A stretch of DNA of 64,000 nt from Haemonchus contortus (Eukaryota; Nematoda; Chromadorea; Rhabditida; Trichostrongylidae), in contig LS997565.1 in NCBI GenBank assembly GCA_000469685.2, forward strand, positions 12,334,505 to 12,398,504, read 5' to 3'. Shown in pieces: positions 34,027-46,199 of this stretch (its first letter is position 1; each line of letters begins with the position of its first letter). The notes beneath the pieces were generated by a model. The model did not search any database. It worked only from the letters and a program-made list of their open reading frames with translations, and was not told where the DNA came from. The translations under genes and the position numbers were made by a program.

Positions 34027-37000
34027 TCACACGAATTGACCCATGAACAAGGGATTGCTATCTTTAGTGAGAATGAACATAAACGGATGATTGGCTTGGA
34101 ATTTCACGGGTTCTTTCCTCATAAGGGCACCCGTTGCTCTCACCGTCAAAACTGTGGCGGCCGCGGCTGTCGTCCCGTTCTCATCAACCTGAATAAAATT
34201 TTCGTTCAAGAGAAAAAGTCCTCTAATGATTCTTTGAGGAAACGCGAAAGTGAAACAGTGAACATTTAACTACCTCGATTATGGCTCTATGTGCAGCATT
34301 GGAGACTTTGAGCGGAGGTTCTTTGGTGATTCCGGTCAAGTTAGCGTTGTTACTGAACATCTCTGTAACACCCATGCCAATCAGAGCCTCTTTGAGTTTG
34401 AAGTCCGTCTCGATCTTCATCTTCGGAATTGTAATCTGAGAAAACGGTTACCACAAGAGCGGGTCTATATTTACTTCTTTCTTTGACTTCTTCCTTTCAA
34501 CGTTTCAAACGCTTCAGGGAACTTTGAAGATCTTATAAAAGTTTTCAACATTCAGCAGTACCGATATGTAAGTATCTTTCAGTTTTGACAGAAGACTCTG
34601 AATTCTTCCTCCTGTGAGCCTTGATCGGACTTCGTTAAGACCAAATCTGAAAAAAATGAGAAACATAGCGCTAGTGCATGTAGTGCATGCAGTGCTTCTT
34701 TACCTGCTTTTAGGCAAGATGATATTGAGTGCATACGAGGTATCCAAATACTGAAGAGATAAAACTTGGAGGTCGTTGTCTTCAGCGTAAAGCCTGTGTG
34801 TACGAAAAGCATTCATATATTCAACCTGAAAAGATACAGGCGTTTTTATCCCGAACCGTGGACGATGGGGTAGAATAAAAAGAAAGCAAGTCAGTTTCCC
34901 ACCCTACTATACATAAGGCGCTAAGTGTGTCTATAGGTTTGTGTGCGTGCGCATATTTGATGACCAACTCCTGATCTCGTGGACCAACAGTGCTCGAATT
35001 TGGTCGGGTGAAGGCCGCAGGTCGGGAACAGCAAATTAGATTTCCGCTCATAAGGGGCGGGGCGTGCGGGAAAATGGTAAATTTGGGCTAGGGGCGCCAG
35101 TGACAGTAGCTCTTCGCGGCTTAGGAGCGCCCAGCGCTGAACGCTCGACTCCACGGCTCGACGCTTGACGCTCAGCGCTAAACAGTGTGCTCCAAGAGCA
35201 TCCTCACTCGGCTTTTTTTCTGATGCGTCGAATGTAAGGCGGTGTCAGGACGTATGCACTCAATATGAAATATTTCCTATCTTCATTGCATTTCATTTGA
35301 AGGCACACTTCACGATGTAAATGGTTTCAGAGATTTTCACTTGGTATGAATTTGGGGCCCCCTCTGATACCATATGTGCCAAAACGAATTCGCAAAACGT
35401 TCTGGATAGGGCACAATAAAGGTCCTGAGAGTGGGGGACGGAAGGCTTCCGCCCCTCGCTAAGCTGACTACGAAAACTAATTGCCGTTCACCACTTTCGC
35501 ATCGAAGCAGCATTGGTGAACAATCGATTGCTGATTGGCAAATTGCCACAAACGGGCACGTAGATTTTGTTGCGTTCGCCGACTAGTGTTTGGTATTTGA
35601 CCGCTATTCTATCCTGCTACTACTATTCGCTTCTACTCAGCTGAAATAATTATTCACTGCAACTGCGAGAGGATCAGGTAGGTCAATCACGCATGAGAAT
35701 TCACGTGATGGTTTTTTACACGCAAATTCGTAATAATTATTTTTGATTATTTTTTATTTGCGCAATCTTCATTTGAGTCTTGATGGGATGTTTTCAACAG
35801 ATGGTGAGAACACTCCACCAAACCGTTTTAAAGATTGCAAAGATGTTTTGGATTAGGTATTGCATGCAATTCCTCGAACAACGGTGGCAAAATCAGCTGT
35901 TTGTGTGTGTTGTGTGCAATTGCAGACACTGCGTCACGTTCGTCTGACTCGCTCGACTACTCCCCTTAGCCGCGGTTTTCGGCTCTGTAACTCGTCCAAC
36001 CCCCCTTTTTACTTCTTTTTTGACCCTTTGTATTTCTTTTATTCGTCGTTTTTCGCAATTTCTGTTTTATCATTGTACTACTGTAGGCCGTACCTTTTAT
36101 TTCCCGTTAAAAACCGGATACCCCAAAATTATCGTGAACTGTGCCTTTAATCATAGAAGACTTGTTCCTCTATAGCACTGCCATTTTAACTTCATCGTTC
36201 ACTCTAATTGACCTCCTATTGTCCTATAAGAAGTCAACTGCAACAAGACAAAGGGATATGCAGTATATTTCAAGCTTCAGGAAGCCAACCTTTCGTTCGT
36301 TTCCTGCAGAGCTGTAGAATGTGCCGTTCGTATTTGCGTTTTTGTAGAATTTGGACTTCCATTCAGCAGTGAAATAGATGGCATTGACAATCAAGGAGAA
36401 TGCACCTGCAAAAGAGAATTCAGTTCTTCTCATTTAATCAGACGGCTATCGAAAGCCCAATCAGCCCTTGAATGTATCTAGCCAGGAGTTCCAATAAGTC
36501 TCTTCATCACGTAAGTCTTTAAAAAAAAACGGCATAAAGTACCTGCAACTGAGTTTTCATTCACCATGTCACGAATTTTTCCCTCAGTCGTACGAGCTAT
36601 GAAATCATCAATGACCTGAAGAGATCCCATATTCTGAATATTCTGAAGAAGTGTTAGGGTGGCCTGAGAAACGGTAGCAATTACCTTGGCAGCTTCCTTT
36701 GCTTTCTCAAAATCCAAAGCCTCAACTTTTGCCTCGTACGCCTTTTTGATGGTTTGCTCATAGTCGTTCTCAACTTTGAACTGCTTACTAGAAATTTCGA
36801 GTAGAGTGACTGAGAATGATCTTTTAGAATAAACCCACTCACTTCAGAAAAAATCCATTAGCTATCCTGCTCTTCACGCCATTTGCTGGGTCCATGATTT
36901 GATGAAAAAGCTTTGAGTAATAGTCTTCCACTTCTTTATCTGACGCTCCTGAAAACTTTTGACGACACATATATCATCAAAGCATGGAAAGGTCGGACTA

Positions 37001-37176
37001 CGCTCCTGACCATTCGAGATAACTGAATTAATTTGGGATTTCGTAGTTCCCTTCGAACCCGATTGGACCATGGCCAAAGCGAAGATCACAGAGATCGGCG
37101 ACACCACCAAAGAGTCGTTCGCCGACGCATACCGTAGCATGCTAAGGCCAAAGTCAGTTTCGACAGATGGGAACAT
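34027..37176 (-). CDS. Serpin B, leaderless protease inhibitor (364 aa), inverted copy
   Basis: Same family and layout as serpin A but on the minus strand. Exons are 37176-37011, 36948-36843, 36787-36685, 36615-36543, 36405-36290, 34825-34704, 34646-34562, 34435-34274 and 34188-34027 (1,095 nt, no stops). Exons 1-8 match serpin A in length exactly; the last is one codon longer, in the loop. N-terminus MFPSVETDFGLSML, no signal peptide. Hinge ENGTTAAAAT; signature FQANHPFMFIL. The loop (VLTVRATGALMRKEP) is the most different of the set: counting 17 residues from the hinge Glu gives P1 Thr (AT|GA). Basic residues occur at P3 and just downstream of P1'. Intron 5 is 1,464 bp because TIR copy g sits in it. 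The ATG follows a TTTAG acceptor. Confidence 0.97.
35297..36150 (+). repeat. TIR element (TTAAAGGCACAG family), copy g, inside serpin B intron 5
   Basis: Starts TTGAAGGCACACTTCACGAT and ends ACCCCAAAATTATCGTGAAC then TGTGCCTTTAA. At 854 bp it is the longest uninterrupted copy seen. It lies antisense within the intron. Confidence 0.9.
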
Positions 37177-37699
37177 CCTAAACAGGTTGATTGGAAACTT
37201 AAACAGCACCTTAAAGACTTGTTTTGCAATGGTTGGAAGTATGTTGAGGGGGTTGAGAAACAGAAGCGATGACGGAGAACAGTGGGTTGAACGACAAAAA
37301 AAGCTAGCAAAAAGGTTACAGATGCGGATGTCGACCACCATCCGGAGCAGCACATTTTCACAATAACGAGTTAGGCTACAGGTAATCATCATATGTCCAC
37401 AACCGCTTATCTACGACCTACCCAAAAAGAACAAAGAAACATTTTTCCATGCATTCACGAACTGCTTCACCCAAAATCCTGCTTAGATTTCAACTCTGGA
37501 AACTAAATCCCAAACTCGAAGTACTCGAGGTGTGTATCTGTCATGGACATATAGGTTATGAATTTGTACGAATTTAGTCATAGAAAATTGCGCATTAGAA
37601 ATTTAACAGGAAGAAAAACGGTCAGCAGAGTGTATGCCTGATATCAACTGATACATCGATCACATAGCGATCAAAGGTTCCTCAAAGATAGGAGGAGAG

Positions 37700-38100
37700 T
37701 ATCGCCGACAGAATTACTCATAGTCACACTAAGAATCAACACTGTGAGAAGTATTCGAACTATTCACCCGGTCTGCATCAATTTGAACACGGTTCTTCGA
37801 TTACCCCTGCTATCATGTATTTTTGTTTGCGCCATACAAGTGATCTATTAATCAAGAGCAGAACGACCCGTCAAAAGCGAAACTGGAATTGCTACTTGAT
37901 TTTCACAGCTTTTTGTGCTGTTTAGCGACTCCCATTGATTAGTTCTTACCATCATCACATCACAGGGAAGCATTCCCCAGTGATTATGTCGTCCTTTCGA
38001 CCCAATTCATTCCAGTGACTCCGAGACTTTTCTGAACACCTTTGAATGTTGAAGAACTCGCCTTGTTGATCACTGACGGAAACCTATCCTTCTGTTTTTA
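37700..38100 (+). repeat. Dispersed block repeat, serpin C copy
   Basis: AACACTGTGAGAAGTATTCG...TTTTTGTTTGCGCCA...CGTCAAAAGCGAAACTGGAA is shared, diverged, with about 48.25-48.66 and 61.01-61.44 kb. Each copy lies upstream of a plus-strand serpin. Confidence 0.6.
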
Positions 38101-38199
38101 TAAGTTTCTTTTTCTTTGTGCGGTCATTTTCACTATTAATGGCATTTTAGCCTAGAGCACCATATCCTTTCTTGTCATACCAATGTGGTCTATATGATA

Positions 38200-38490
38200 T
38201 CTATGCATAAGTAGTGATATTGAATGATTTTTCATTTATTTCGATTGCCGAGCTGCCAAATAGCAGATACAGCGACTTTTTATCAAGAGAGAAACTCGAT
38301 CTGTGGCGTCTTTCACCTTACCATGCACATATATATGTAGCAGATGAAAATTGATATGTGACCGTGGTAAGAGACGCCACAGAACAATTTTCTCTTTTGA
38401 TAATAAGTCGCGCGTCACTGTGTCTGCCATTTAGCAGCCCGAAAACCGGAAAAGAATGAAAAATTATTCAATATCACTACATGCACAGAC
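38200..38490. repeat. Large imperfect palindrome (arms about 130 bp)
   Basis: From GTAGTGATATTGAATGATTT at 38,211 to its inverted match AATTATTCAATATCACTAC ending at 38,480. Other paired blocks are the GCCAAATAGCAGATACAG region, ATCAAGAGAGAAA and CTGTGGCGTCT. It is an inverted duplication of the serpin-associated upstream repeat. Confidence 0.75.
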
Positions 38491-39493
38491 AACAGGGTGT
38501 AGTAACTTCTCCCCGAAAATCGCGCCGCGCTATTCGCATCCGTACGCGCAGTCGCGCGCTATTAAGGGGATGATTCGAACTCATAGTGGAAGGATACGGC
38601 CGCCGACGCGGAATCAACGCCACTCGCCGTGAGGATTTGGAAGAAGTACCGTCACCCATGCATGTCTGCCTATTTCATATCCTACAACATGGTACCCGAT
38701 ACGATTTGCGCAGAAACGCAAAGAAACTAGTACGATTGATCGCTTCTTCTCAAGAGCTGATGGAAGACATGGTGCGGAATAGCGCAGGTTCGAAAAAGGC
38801 CAAAAAGCGGCGGATCTTGCACTTAAAAAGCTTCAAAACAGTAGAAAAAAGTGTACAAGGTTATGATGACATTTCAAAATTCCATCCCACTGACTATTTC
38901 ATAGTCTCGAGGTTTTTGCTTCAGCTTTCGAATATTACTTGTTTTGTTTCACTTATTCTTTACTCTAATTCCTCCAGCGTTTTCATAGTTGCAAGCAAAT
39001 TTTCTTGCCCTGTTTTGGTTTTTTGTTAGGTGTATTCTTTCGAAGCCACAATACAGGATGTGCTTTTTGCTTCAAAAGTTTCATTTAATCTAGTAACTCG
39101 TTCAGACCTTGTCCGATTTCGGTGTCCATCGAATTGGACAAAACGAATCAAAAATTAATGTTGTCTGATTGACGCTAAAGAGGTTATTTCCAATGAAGGA
39201 CGAAGACATTTGATCCAGCTGCAATTATTTATATACAGTTGCAAAGGTTTCTGAGGAAATGGATAGAATTAAGGGATTCTATCAAGAATTGAAGTGCCGG
39301 TGACGGATAAGGCAACAATGGTTAATAAGAATCTGCAGTATAAAAAGTCAGTTCCAAGCACCTTCAGGCATATCAAACCAGTTCAGTTGAAATTCGAATT
39401 TGGGGCACGGATACTGTAGCAGCAAGCCTGTTGTCAGTGGTCATATTCAGGGCTACTCTAAAATGGGTGTTGGTTTTCAAAGACCTGTTCAGG

Positions 39494-41948
39494 ATGTTCC
39501 CTACTGTCGAAGCAGATTTTGGCCTAAATATGCTACGGTATGCGTCGGCCAACGACTCTTTGGTGGTGTCACCGATCTCCGTAATCCTCGCTTTGGCAAT
39601 GGTCCAAGCAGGCTCGAAAGGAATTACGAAGTCCCAAATTAATTCAGTCATCTCAAAGGGTCAGGAGAACATCCTGAACTGCCTCAGTAATGTGTGATCA
39701 TCAAACGTTTTCAGGAGCGTCAGATACCGAAATGGAAGCGTATTACTCGAGGCTCTTTCATCAAATCATGAACGTAACGAATGGCGTGAAGACCAGGATA
39801 GCTAATGGATTTTTCTTAAAGTAAGTAGGGTTACTTTGGAAACTCATTACCCATCAATTGCATTTGAAACTTCCAGCAAGCAGTTCAAGGTTGAGAACGA
39901 CTACGAGCAAAAAATTAGAAAAGTGTACGAGGCAAAAGTTGAGGCTTTGAATTTTGAGAAAGCAAAGGAAGCTGCTAAGGTGATGACTACCGTTTCTCAT
40001 CCCATCCTAACACTACTTTAGAAGATTTAAAGTATCGTAGCTCTTTCAGGTCATCGATGATTTCATTGCTAATACGACTGAGGGAAAAATTCGTGACATG
40101 GTGATTGAAAACTCAGTTGAAGGTATTTCATGTCCTTTTTTTTGATGGCTTCTCTATGACATTAATGGGAAAAAGTCATTGGAACTCTTGGGGACGGTCC
40201 AAATGTCGTCTTATTGGCTTGAGAAAAATTAGAAACCTTTGCAGACGCATACTCCTTAGTTGTCAATGCTATCTATTTTTCGGCGAAGTGGAAGTTCAAG
40301 TTCTACAGGAGCGCAAATTCGAACGGCACATTCTACAGCTCCGCAGGGAAGGAAAGAGAGGTTGGCTTCAGTAGCTCGGAAAATGGGGCACATTTCTTTG
40401 TTTTACTTGCATCATGACTCTCACATATATCGATATAAATCCATCTAAAGGGATTTAAGACGATAAAACAGGCTCATTAGAAAACTCGGCTCTAAAAAAG
40501 TAGCATTGTGATTGAATCAGTCGCATCGCCCCACTCAGACCTCTCTTAGATTCCGTTTCAACCCCAAGCTGCCGCCTCCATCCCTTCCAAACTGGAAGGC
40601 TCTGGTTCAGGGAATGGGGAGCTATGTATTCTCATTTCCAACTTCCGTGAACCTTGCCTTTGTTCTTCTTGTCGGTGCCTTCCCAACAGCGGGAGCAGGA
40701 CTTCATCCCTACTTCAATTCTTGACATTAAATGCAAAATAATGGCGTGCGAGAATGAGATCCGTACTGGAATGATATCGGAAGCGTCATACTTCCGCGAA
40801 AGAAGCCCGAAGCTGGAAAAAATAAGGACATGGCGCTTCTTCTCTTACTTCCCCATCGTCCACGGGTAGAAACGAAAGTGTGTTATTCTGTTTCAGGTTG
40901 AATACATGAATGATTTTGAAGAGCACAGGCTTTACGCTGAAGACAACGAACTCCAAGTTCTTTCTCTTCAGTATTTGGATACTTCGTATGCACTCAATAT
41001 CTTTTTGCCAAAAAGCAGGTAAGGAAGCACTACATTAATAACACATGAAAGACTCATTCCCAAGCGAGATCATTTATTTTTCATCTCGTAAACTCCTAAT
41101 GGAGCAGAGATATTGTAGAGCTAATCGTTGAATGATGCTACGAGCAAAGCCTATTTATCGAATCTTTCATCAAGAATCCTGGCAAGTGACTTAGGTCTAG
41201 CGGTCGAGTGATCGGTGCCAAAGCGGGTCAATAGAACCCTGATCGCAGATCGACCAGCCCTGCAAATAATTGTAGAGGCCTAATGCATCACAAATCGGGT
41301 CTCATCGAAATCGGACTCTTATCAATTTGTATACGTCTGCCATTTTTCCAGATTTGGTCTCAACGAAGTTCGATCAAGGCTGACAGGAGAGAAAATCCAG
41401 AGTCTCTTCTCGAAGCTGAAAGAAACCTACATTTCGGTACTGCTGAGTGTTGAAAATTTTTATTTTTATCTGAAAGCATATGAAACGTGGAAAGGAAATG
41501 TTCAGAGAAGGAGCTAAAAATAAAACTGACGCTGTAGTAATGGTCTTTTCCTTAGATCACAATCCCGAAGATGAAGATTGAGACGGACTTCAAACTTAAG
41601 GAGGCACTGATTGGCATGGGTGTTACGGAGATGTTCAGTAACAGCGCAAACTTGACCGGAATCAGCAAATATCCTCCGCTCAAAGTTTCCCGTGCTGCTC
41701 ACAGAGCCATAATTGAGGTAGTACAGTTTAGTTTGGTGTTCCTTAAAATTTACTAGGATACTTTTCTCTATTGAAGGAATACCATTCAGGTCGATGAGGA
41801 CGGGACGACAGCGGCGGCTGCTACATTCTTCAAAATTGTACCAGAGTCTGCGATCATGGAAGAGCCAGTGAAGTTCAAAGCCGATCATCCGTTTTTGCTT
41901 CTTCTCACCAAAGATAACAATCTTCTATTCATGGGTCAATTCGTGTGA
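39494..41948 (+). CDS. Serpin C, leaderless protease inhibitor (363 aa)
   Basis: Nine exons with the same lengths as serpin A: 39494-39659, 39715-39820, 39877-39979, 40050-40122, 40245-40360, 40897-41018, 41352-41436, 41556-41717 and 41790-41948 (1,092 nt). N-terminus MFPTVEADFGLNML, no signal peptide. Exon 5 starts with Asp-Ala-Tyr (DAYSLVVNAIYF), where serpins A, B and D have Gly-Ala. Hinge EDGTTAAAAT; loop FFKIVPESAIMEEP with predicted P1 Glu (PE|SA), like serpin A. Signature FKADHPFLLLL. TTCAG lies directly before the ATG. A BEL/Pao gag fragment begins about 60 bp after the stop, so the native 3' end may be disturbed. Confidence 0.97.
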
Positions 41949-42004
41949 AGACTTTGGTTCACGTGGAAAATGTGCACATTGCAAGAAATGAAAGTTTAGC
42001 CGTC

Positions 42005-43112
42005 AAAATTAAGTATAGTAGCCGTTCGCCATCAAGGGTTTCGAGGAAGTAGTTGAACTTATAGGTCTCATCCATGTTTCTCGAATGTACATCATGGGTG
42101 AAGGAGTTCCAAAATGCCTCCCACTCCCAGATGTCGCCGCTGAATCTGAGGAGCGGAATCGGTGTAAGTTTCATTTCCGCAGTCTCTGAAGCTGATGTCT
42201 GTGCTTGAGCCTGGTCCTCCAGTTCTTCCTTCAGTTGCAACAGCTTATTTAGTGCGCCTTGCGCTCGATCCTGAATCTCCTGAGCAGTGTCGATGTTCGC
42301 TTCTGCCCGCTTCGGGATCTTCTCTCTCGATAGCGTTTCACCGGGCAGTTCATCCACCATGTTGCTGTACTTTGGCAGGGCATCCTCAACTTTCTCATCT
42401 TCCACTGTCAAAGTCGTCTTTATTGTCCGACTCCGTCTGTGCAGCTCCTTGGGATCCTCTGAATCGATCGATTTCAGTCGCCTTTCGAAAAGCCTGGCGT
42501 ACTCGTCCACTACCTCACATAATCGATTATTAGCATCGTTTTCAAACGATTTCCCTTTTTAAAGCTTGTACGGTAAGGAAGTCGATGGACCCACTTCCTC
42601 TTCCTCGGATCCGTCTCGCTCTCTCTGAATTGTACTTGACAACTTTCCTTTCCTTGAGTCTGGGTCCTCGACTGTCTGTTAGACTTCGCTCCTATTTGTC
42701 TTCGATGTGTTGCTCCTATTTGTTCTCGAGTTCATTCAGTCAGCGATCCCGATGCACCATATATTCGTTCGGTGATCGACACATCAAACTTGGGTAGTTA
42801 AACTTTATGTTTATAAACAATTAACAATCAACCAATCAAATCATTATAGCAATCTTATTAGGAGAGGCCGATCAGTTAAGAAACAATAAATGCGTGAGAG
42901 GGAGAAGCTCATTAAGAGAACAGCGTAAGAAGGGCGCGCTCTTCAGGCAGCCCTTTTTTGTTGGCGATTTCCCGCGCAATCATCGTTGACCATCCCAATC
43001 CATGCGCGTTGACCACCCGAACCTCTACAGTCAACACTCACTCGAGTCGAAAAAGAATGAGGTTATCATTGTAAACGCGGCCACTAACTAGCGGCCACTA
43101 CACATTTCTCTG
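42005..43112 (-). mobile_element. BEL/Pao-type retrotransposon fragment (5' LTR-like region and partial gag)
   Basis: A minus-strand open frame from about 42,561 to about 42,005 encodes a charged coiled-coil-like stretch, then LTPIPLLRFSGDIWEWEAFW and SFTHDVHSRNMDETYKFNYF. This is the gag block (DUF1759-like) of BEL/Pao elements. The frame starts after a stop without an ATG and runs out into serpin C flank near 42,005, so the 3' part of gag and all of pol are missing. Upstream sequence to about 43,110 (minus-strand start TGTAGTGGCCGC) may be the 5' LTR and leader; its borders are not proven. Confidence 0.75.
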
Positions 43113-43768
43113 TTTCAGTTTCAAAACAACTCTCGATTTCGCACTGATTGTGAGGAGGGGAATCAGTGGAAGCACTATGTTGCCTGGATATTTACCATGC
43201 GCATATCAAGCAATGTATTACAATCATTTCTGAAAATTCCATAGTTTGATGAAGGTTGCACCATGAATGCACTTTTCACTGCACCGCCACTGCAGATGGC
43301 TGAATGTGTGCGCAGCTGTGAGCGCCGTTCTCCCTTCAAAGATCTCCATCATGTAGTGGTATTTATGGTAATGGAATAAATCTAGATGCAGTTGAGATAA
43401 TAGATATGACATGTGTTTTCTTTAAACAGTGGCCAGACGGGAGAAGTAAGCTCGCATAAAAGTCTGGCTTCTCCTGCAGATTCCATTCAGCTAACCTCAC
43501 CATCGGTGTCTGCATAGGGGTTTTATATTCACCATATTTATCGTTTTTCAAATCCTATTAGATATACAACTTCACCTTCCTTTGGTGAAATTAGAAGCTT
43601 AGCGGCATCACCGCACCATGCTGTTGACTAGAAGTCCGTTCATATAAAAATCAGCTATAGAAATCTTGAGGCAAAAAGGCAAGATTAACAGAATTAAATG
43701 ATTGATTCATTTAAAAACCTATGCACAGTCTAGCAGCAAATATGTTTTACATTATGTTGCATTTCCAG

Positions 43769-46096
43769 ATGTATACTCGTTCTCTACACATACTCGTTCT
43801 TCTACTAGTCACAGCTTCAGCGCCTGCAGCTCTCAATGTGGTAAGTTCAAATGTCCTTGTGAACTGCACAGAAGAGTCAACACTATGCTTTATTTACCAT
43901 TGCTATATTCGCTTGGGCTACATCAGTCTCCAAAATAGTCATCCACAAAGGCAAATACAAAGATTTTGTGCCGTACTGCTAGATCCATGATTGTCTAGTC
44001 ATAGTTCATGGAGAAAAATTACAACAAAAATTCTCCTGAACACATTCTTCGATTGCCTTTTCTTGAATTTCCCATTTTTAGCTGATTAATTAACTCCATG
44101 CTTCTATTCCTTGACCAGTTCCACATACTTTCACGGATTATACAGTTGAACTGGGAGGATTTCCCACTCTACAGATCTGCCCAACCGTTTCTCAAAAGAA
44201 TTCTGGCAAAAGTTGTTGATCCTCAAAGGTTTTTGGTCTGGGTCAGGGAAAGTTTCCGAGCGGCAATTTCCTATACACACTTCGAAAATACTGTTATAGG
44301 TGCATATTTCGAGCAAAGAAAATTATTAGGTTGAGTCATAAGTCCTCGGACAATGTGACAGTGATGATTTCTAGCGATCATAACTCGGGAAAGAGGTGAC
44401 GAAAATGAGCGCGCGAGGCAATGTTAGATAGAGTATGGGAAGCTCTTTCGAATGCATATTGGAAAACGCACCCAACTGTTTCCTTTCCCGCAACTGTGCC
44501 TCATGATTTCAAGCCGTCGCAACTCCACATCCGCAACACCATCATATTTATTTTTTTATCGGACCATGAACCCGTGGCAATCGGTAGAAGTATGAAGGAC
44601 ATTCACAAGCAGGACGCATACAATTTACAAGTGACACTAGAAGTTCGCATCGGGCGACTGTTCCATCGAAGATGAAGACCGTCCGGGATGCCCAATGGAG
44701 TTGGATTTGGACGTGCTGCGAAGCCAGGTGGAAGCCCATCCGCATCAAACTACTCCTGAACTGGCAGTCACCCTTGGGGAGTCAGTCCACAGTTTTTCGT
44801 GAATTGAAGTCAATCGACAAGGTTCGAAAGCTCGGTCCATAGATGCCTCATGCTTTGAAGCAGTATGACATAGACCGCCGCGACGACGTGGCATTTTCTC
44901 TCCTCACGCTCAAGGGCACCACACGTGGCTCGAGTACCTAGCCACCAGGGGTGCGAAGTCGAACCTCTACTCTAACGTTCACCGGCGTGCTGAATGGATT
45001 GACAAAGGTGCGGATGCAGAAGACCCCCATACCCAACGTACACGCGAAGGAGGTTATGCACTGGTTCTGGCGGAGCGTTCAGCGTGTTGAATAATGGGAG
45101 ATGCTAGACGAAGGATGCACAGTGACCGCACACGTCTCCGTTTCACAACTGAGGAATTTGAAGGCGAATCCCGAAACTACACGTCCACAGCAGCACAAAG
45201 TTCACTTCTAGCACGACAACGCTCGCCTTCACATTGCAAGAACGACCAAAACTGAAGTGACGAATTTCGGTAGGACAAGTTTACCACACCAACCATGTTC
45301 CTCAGACTTGGATCCCTCGGACTACCACCTTTTTCCCCATCTTCAACGTCATCTGGATGGTCAGGACTTTCAAACCCGCGACGACATCAAAATGGCACTG
45401 GAGCAGTTCTCCAAGGGCCAGCTCCCAGCGTTCTAAAGCAAGGGCATTTACAATCTGCCCGAGCATTGGCAGAAGACCATCGATGCGAATGGGGCATATT
45501 CCGAATGATTCGCTATTGTCGTTTAAAAATTGTAAAATAAGTATTATCATTGCCAATTTGTCCGAGGACTTATGACTCAACCTAATAGAATAGGGCATTT
45601 TAAGAGTTCATCTCGTTGGTTGATTTTCTAGAATACTCGAAACAAACCGAGTAGAAAACTTCATGATTCTAACACAATAGACGACTGATTTTCATAACCC
45701 CAGTAGGTGAAGGCTTCCGTGCCCTCAACTTAGTATGAGAGTAATCAAGCGCAATGAATGAGAAAAAGAAATAAGAAATAGGTGAAAAATACTGTACATA
45801 TTTCAGAGAAATGGAGCTAGAAATGCTGAAATACTACCATTACCTCAAGGAAGAAGTCAAGAAGCCAAGAAGTAACACCACGGGTACCAGTCCTTACGAC
45901 TGTTCCTACTGCGGTGCCATATTGTGTGGTATGCTATATGGTCAGAAGAGAAGATCTACCACCTTTCGCTACCAGGAGAGCAGCAAGAACTGGAAGTGGA
46001 TGGGTTCCGCCATACGGAGCAGTCGGACCCTGGCCTGCGCCAGGTGGATTATATGGACGAAGAGGAGGAAGAAGTAGGAGACCATGGCGGTCATGA
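43769..46096 (+). CDS. Small secreted Gly/Pro/Trp/Arg-rich peptide precursor (95 aa)
   Basis: Three exons: 43769-43840, 45807-45871 and 45946-46096 (288 nt, phases 0 and 2). Exon 1 is a signal peptide (MYTRSLHILVLLLVTASAPA), and its ATG follows TTTCCAG. Exon 2 encodes RNGARNAEILPLPQGRSQE. Exon 3 encodes REDLPPFATRRAARTG and then GSGWVPPYGAVGPWPAPGG, followed by LYGRRGGRSRRPWRS. Basic pairs and a Gly-Arg-Arg after Leu-Tyr look like processing and amidation sites, so an antimicrobial or neuropeptide-like precursor is possible. Intron 2 is 74 bp with a poor pyrimidine tract. Without it the frame stops at TAA, so the C-terminal part depends on this splice. A mariner copy sits in intron 1. Confidence 0.6.
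44326..45585 (+). mobile_element. mariner element, complete ends, dead transposase (1,260 bp)
   Basis: Perfect 28-bp inverted ends (TTAGGTTGAGTCATAAGTCC...) at 44326-44353 and 45558-45585, flanked by TA on both sides (44324-44325 and 45586-45587). The internal transposase is recognisable but frameshifted: CSIEDEDRPGCPMELDLDV near 44,670, VEAHPHQTTPELAVTLG near 44,730, and the C-terminal DLDPSDYHLFPHLQ near 45,310, typical of mariner DDD enzymes. Stops and shifts make it inactive. Intact identical ends suggest a fairly recent insertion or possible mobilisation in trans. Confidence 0.95.
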
Positions 46097-46199
46097 TGAT
46101 ACGACAAGGATTTGAATGGCTTCTGTGGGTTCTCCTCATTGTGAACATTTGGACTGATCTTACTCCAATCTGCGTCTTTTCTTGATTAAATAAATGACA

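Noticed and set aside
37070..37366. Plus-strand 98-codon frame
   Set aside because: It is the antisense shadow of serpin B exon 1.
39373..39651. Minus-strand 92-codon frame
   Set aside because: Antisense shadow of serpin C exon 1.
42195..42562. Plus-strand Ser/Pro-rich frames
   Set aside because: Antisense of the BEL/Pao gag fragment, whose strand is set by the FSGDIWEWEAFW block.
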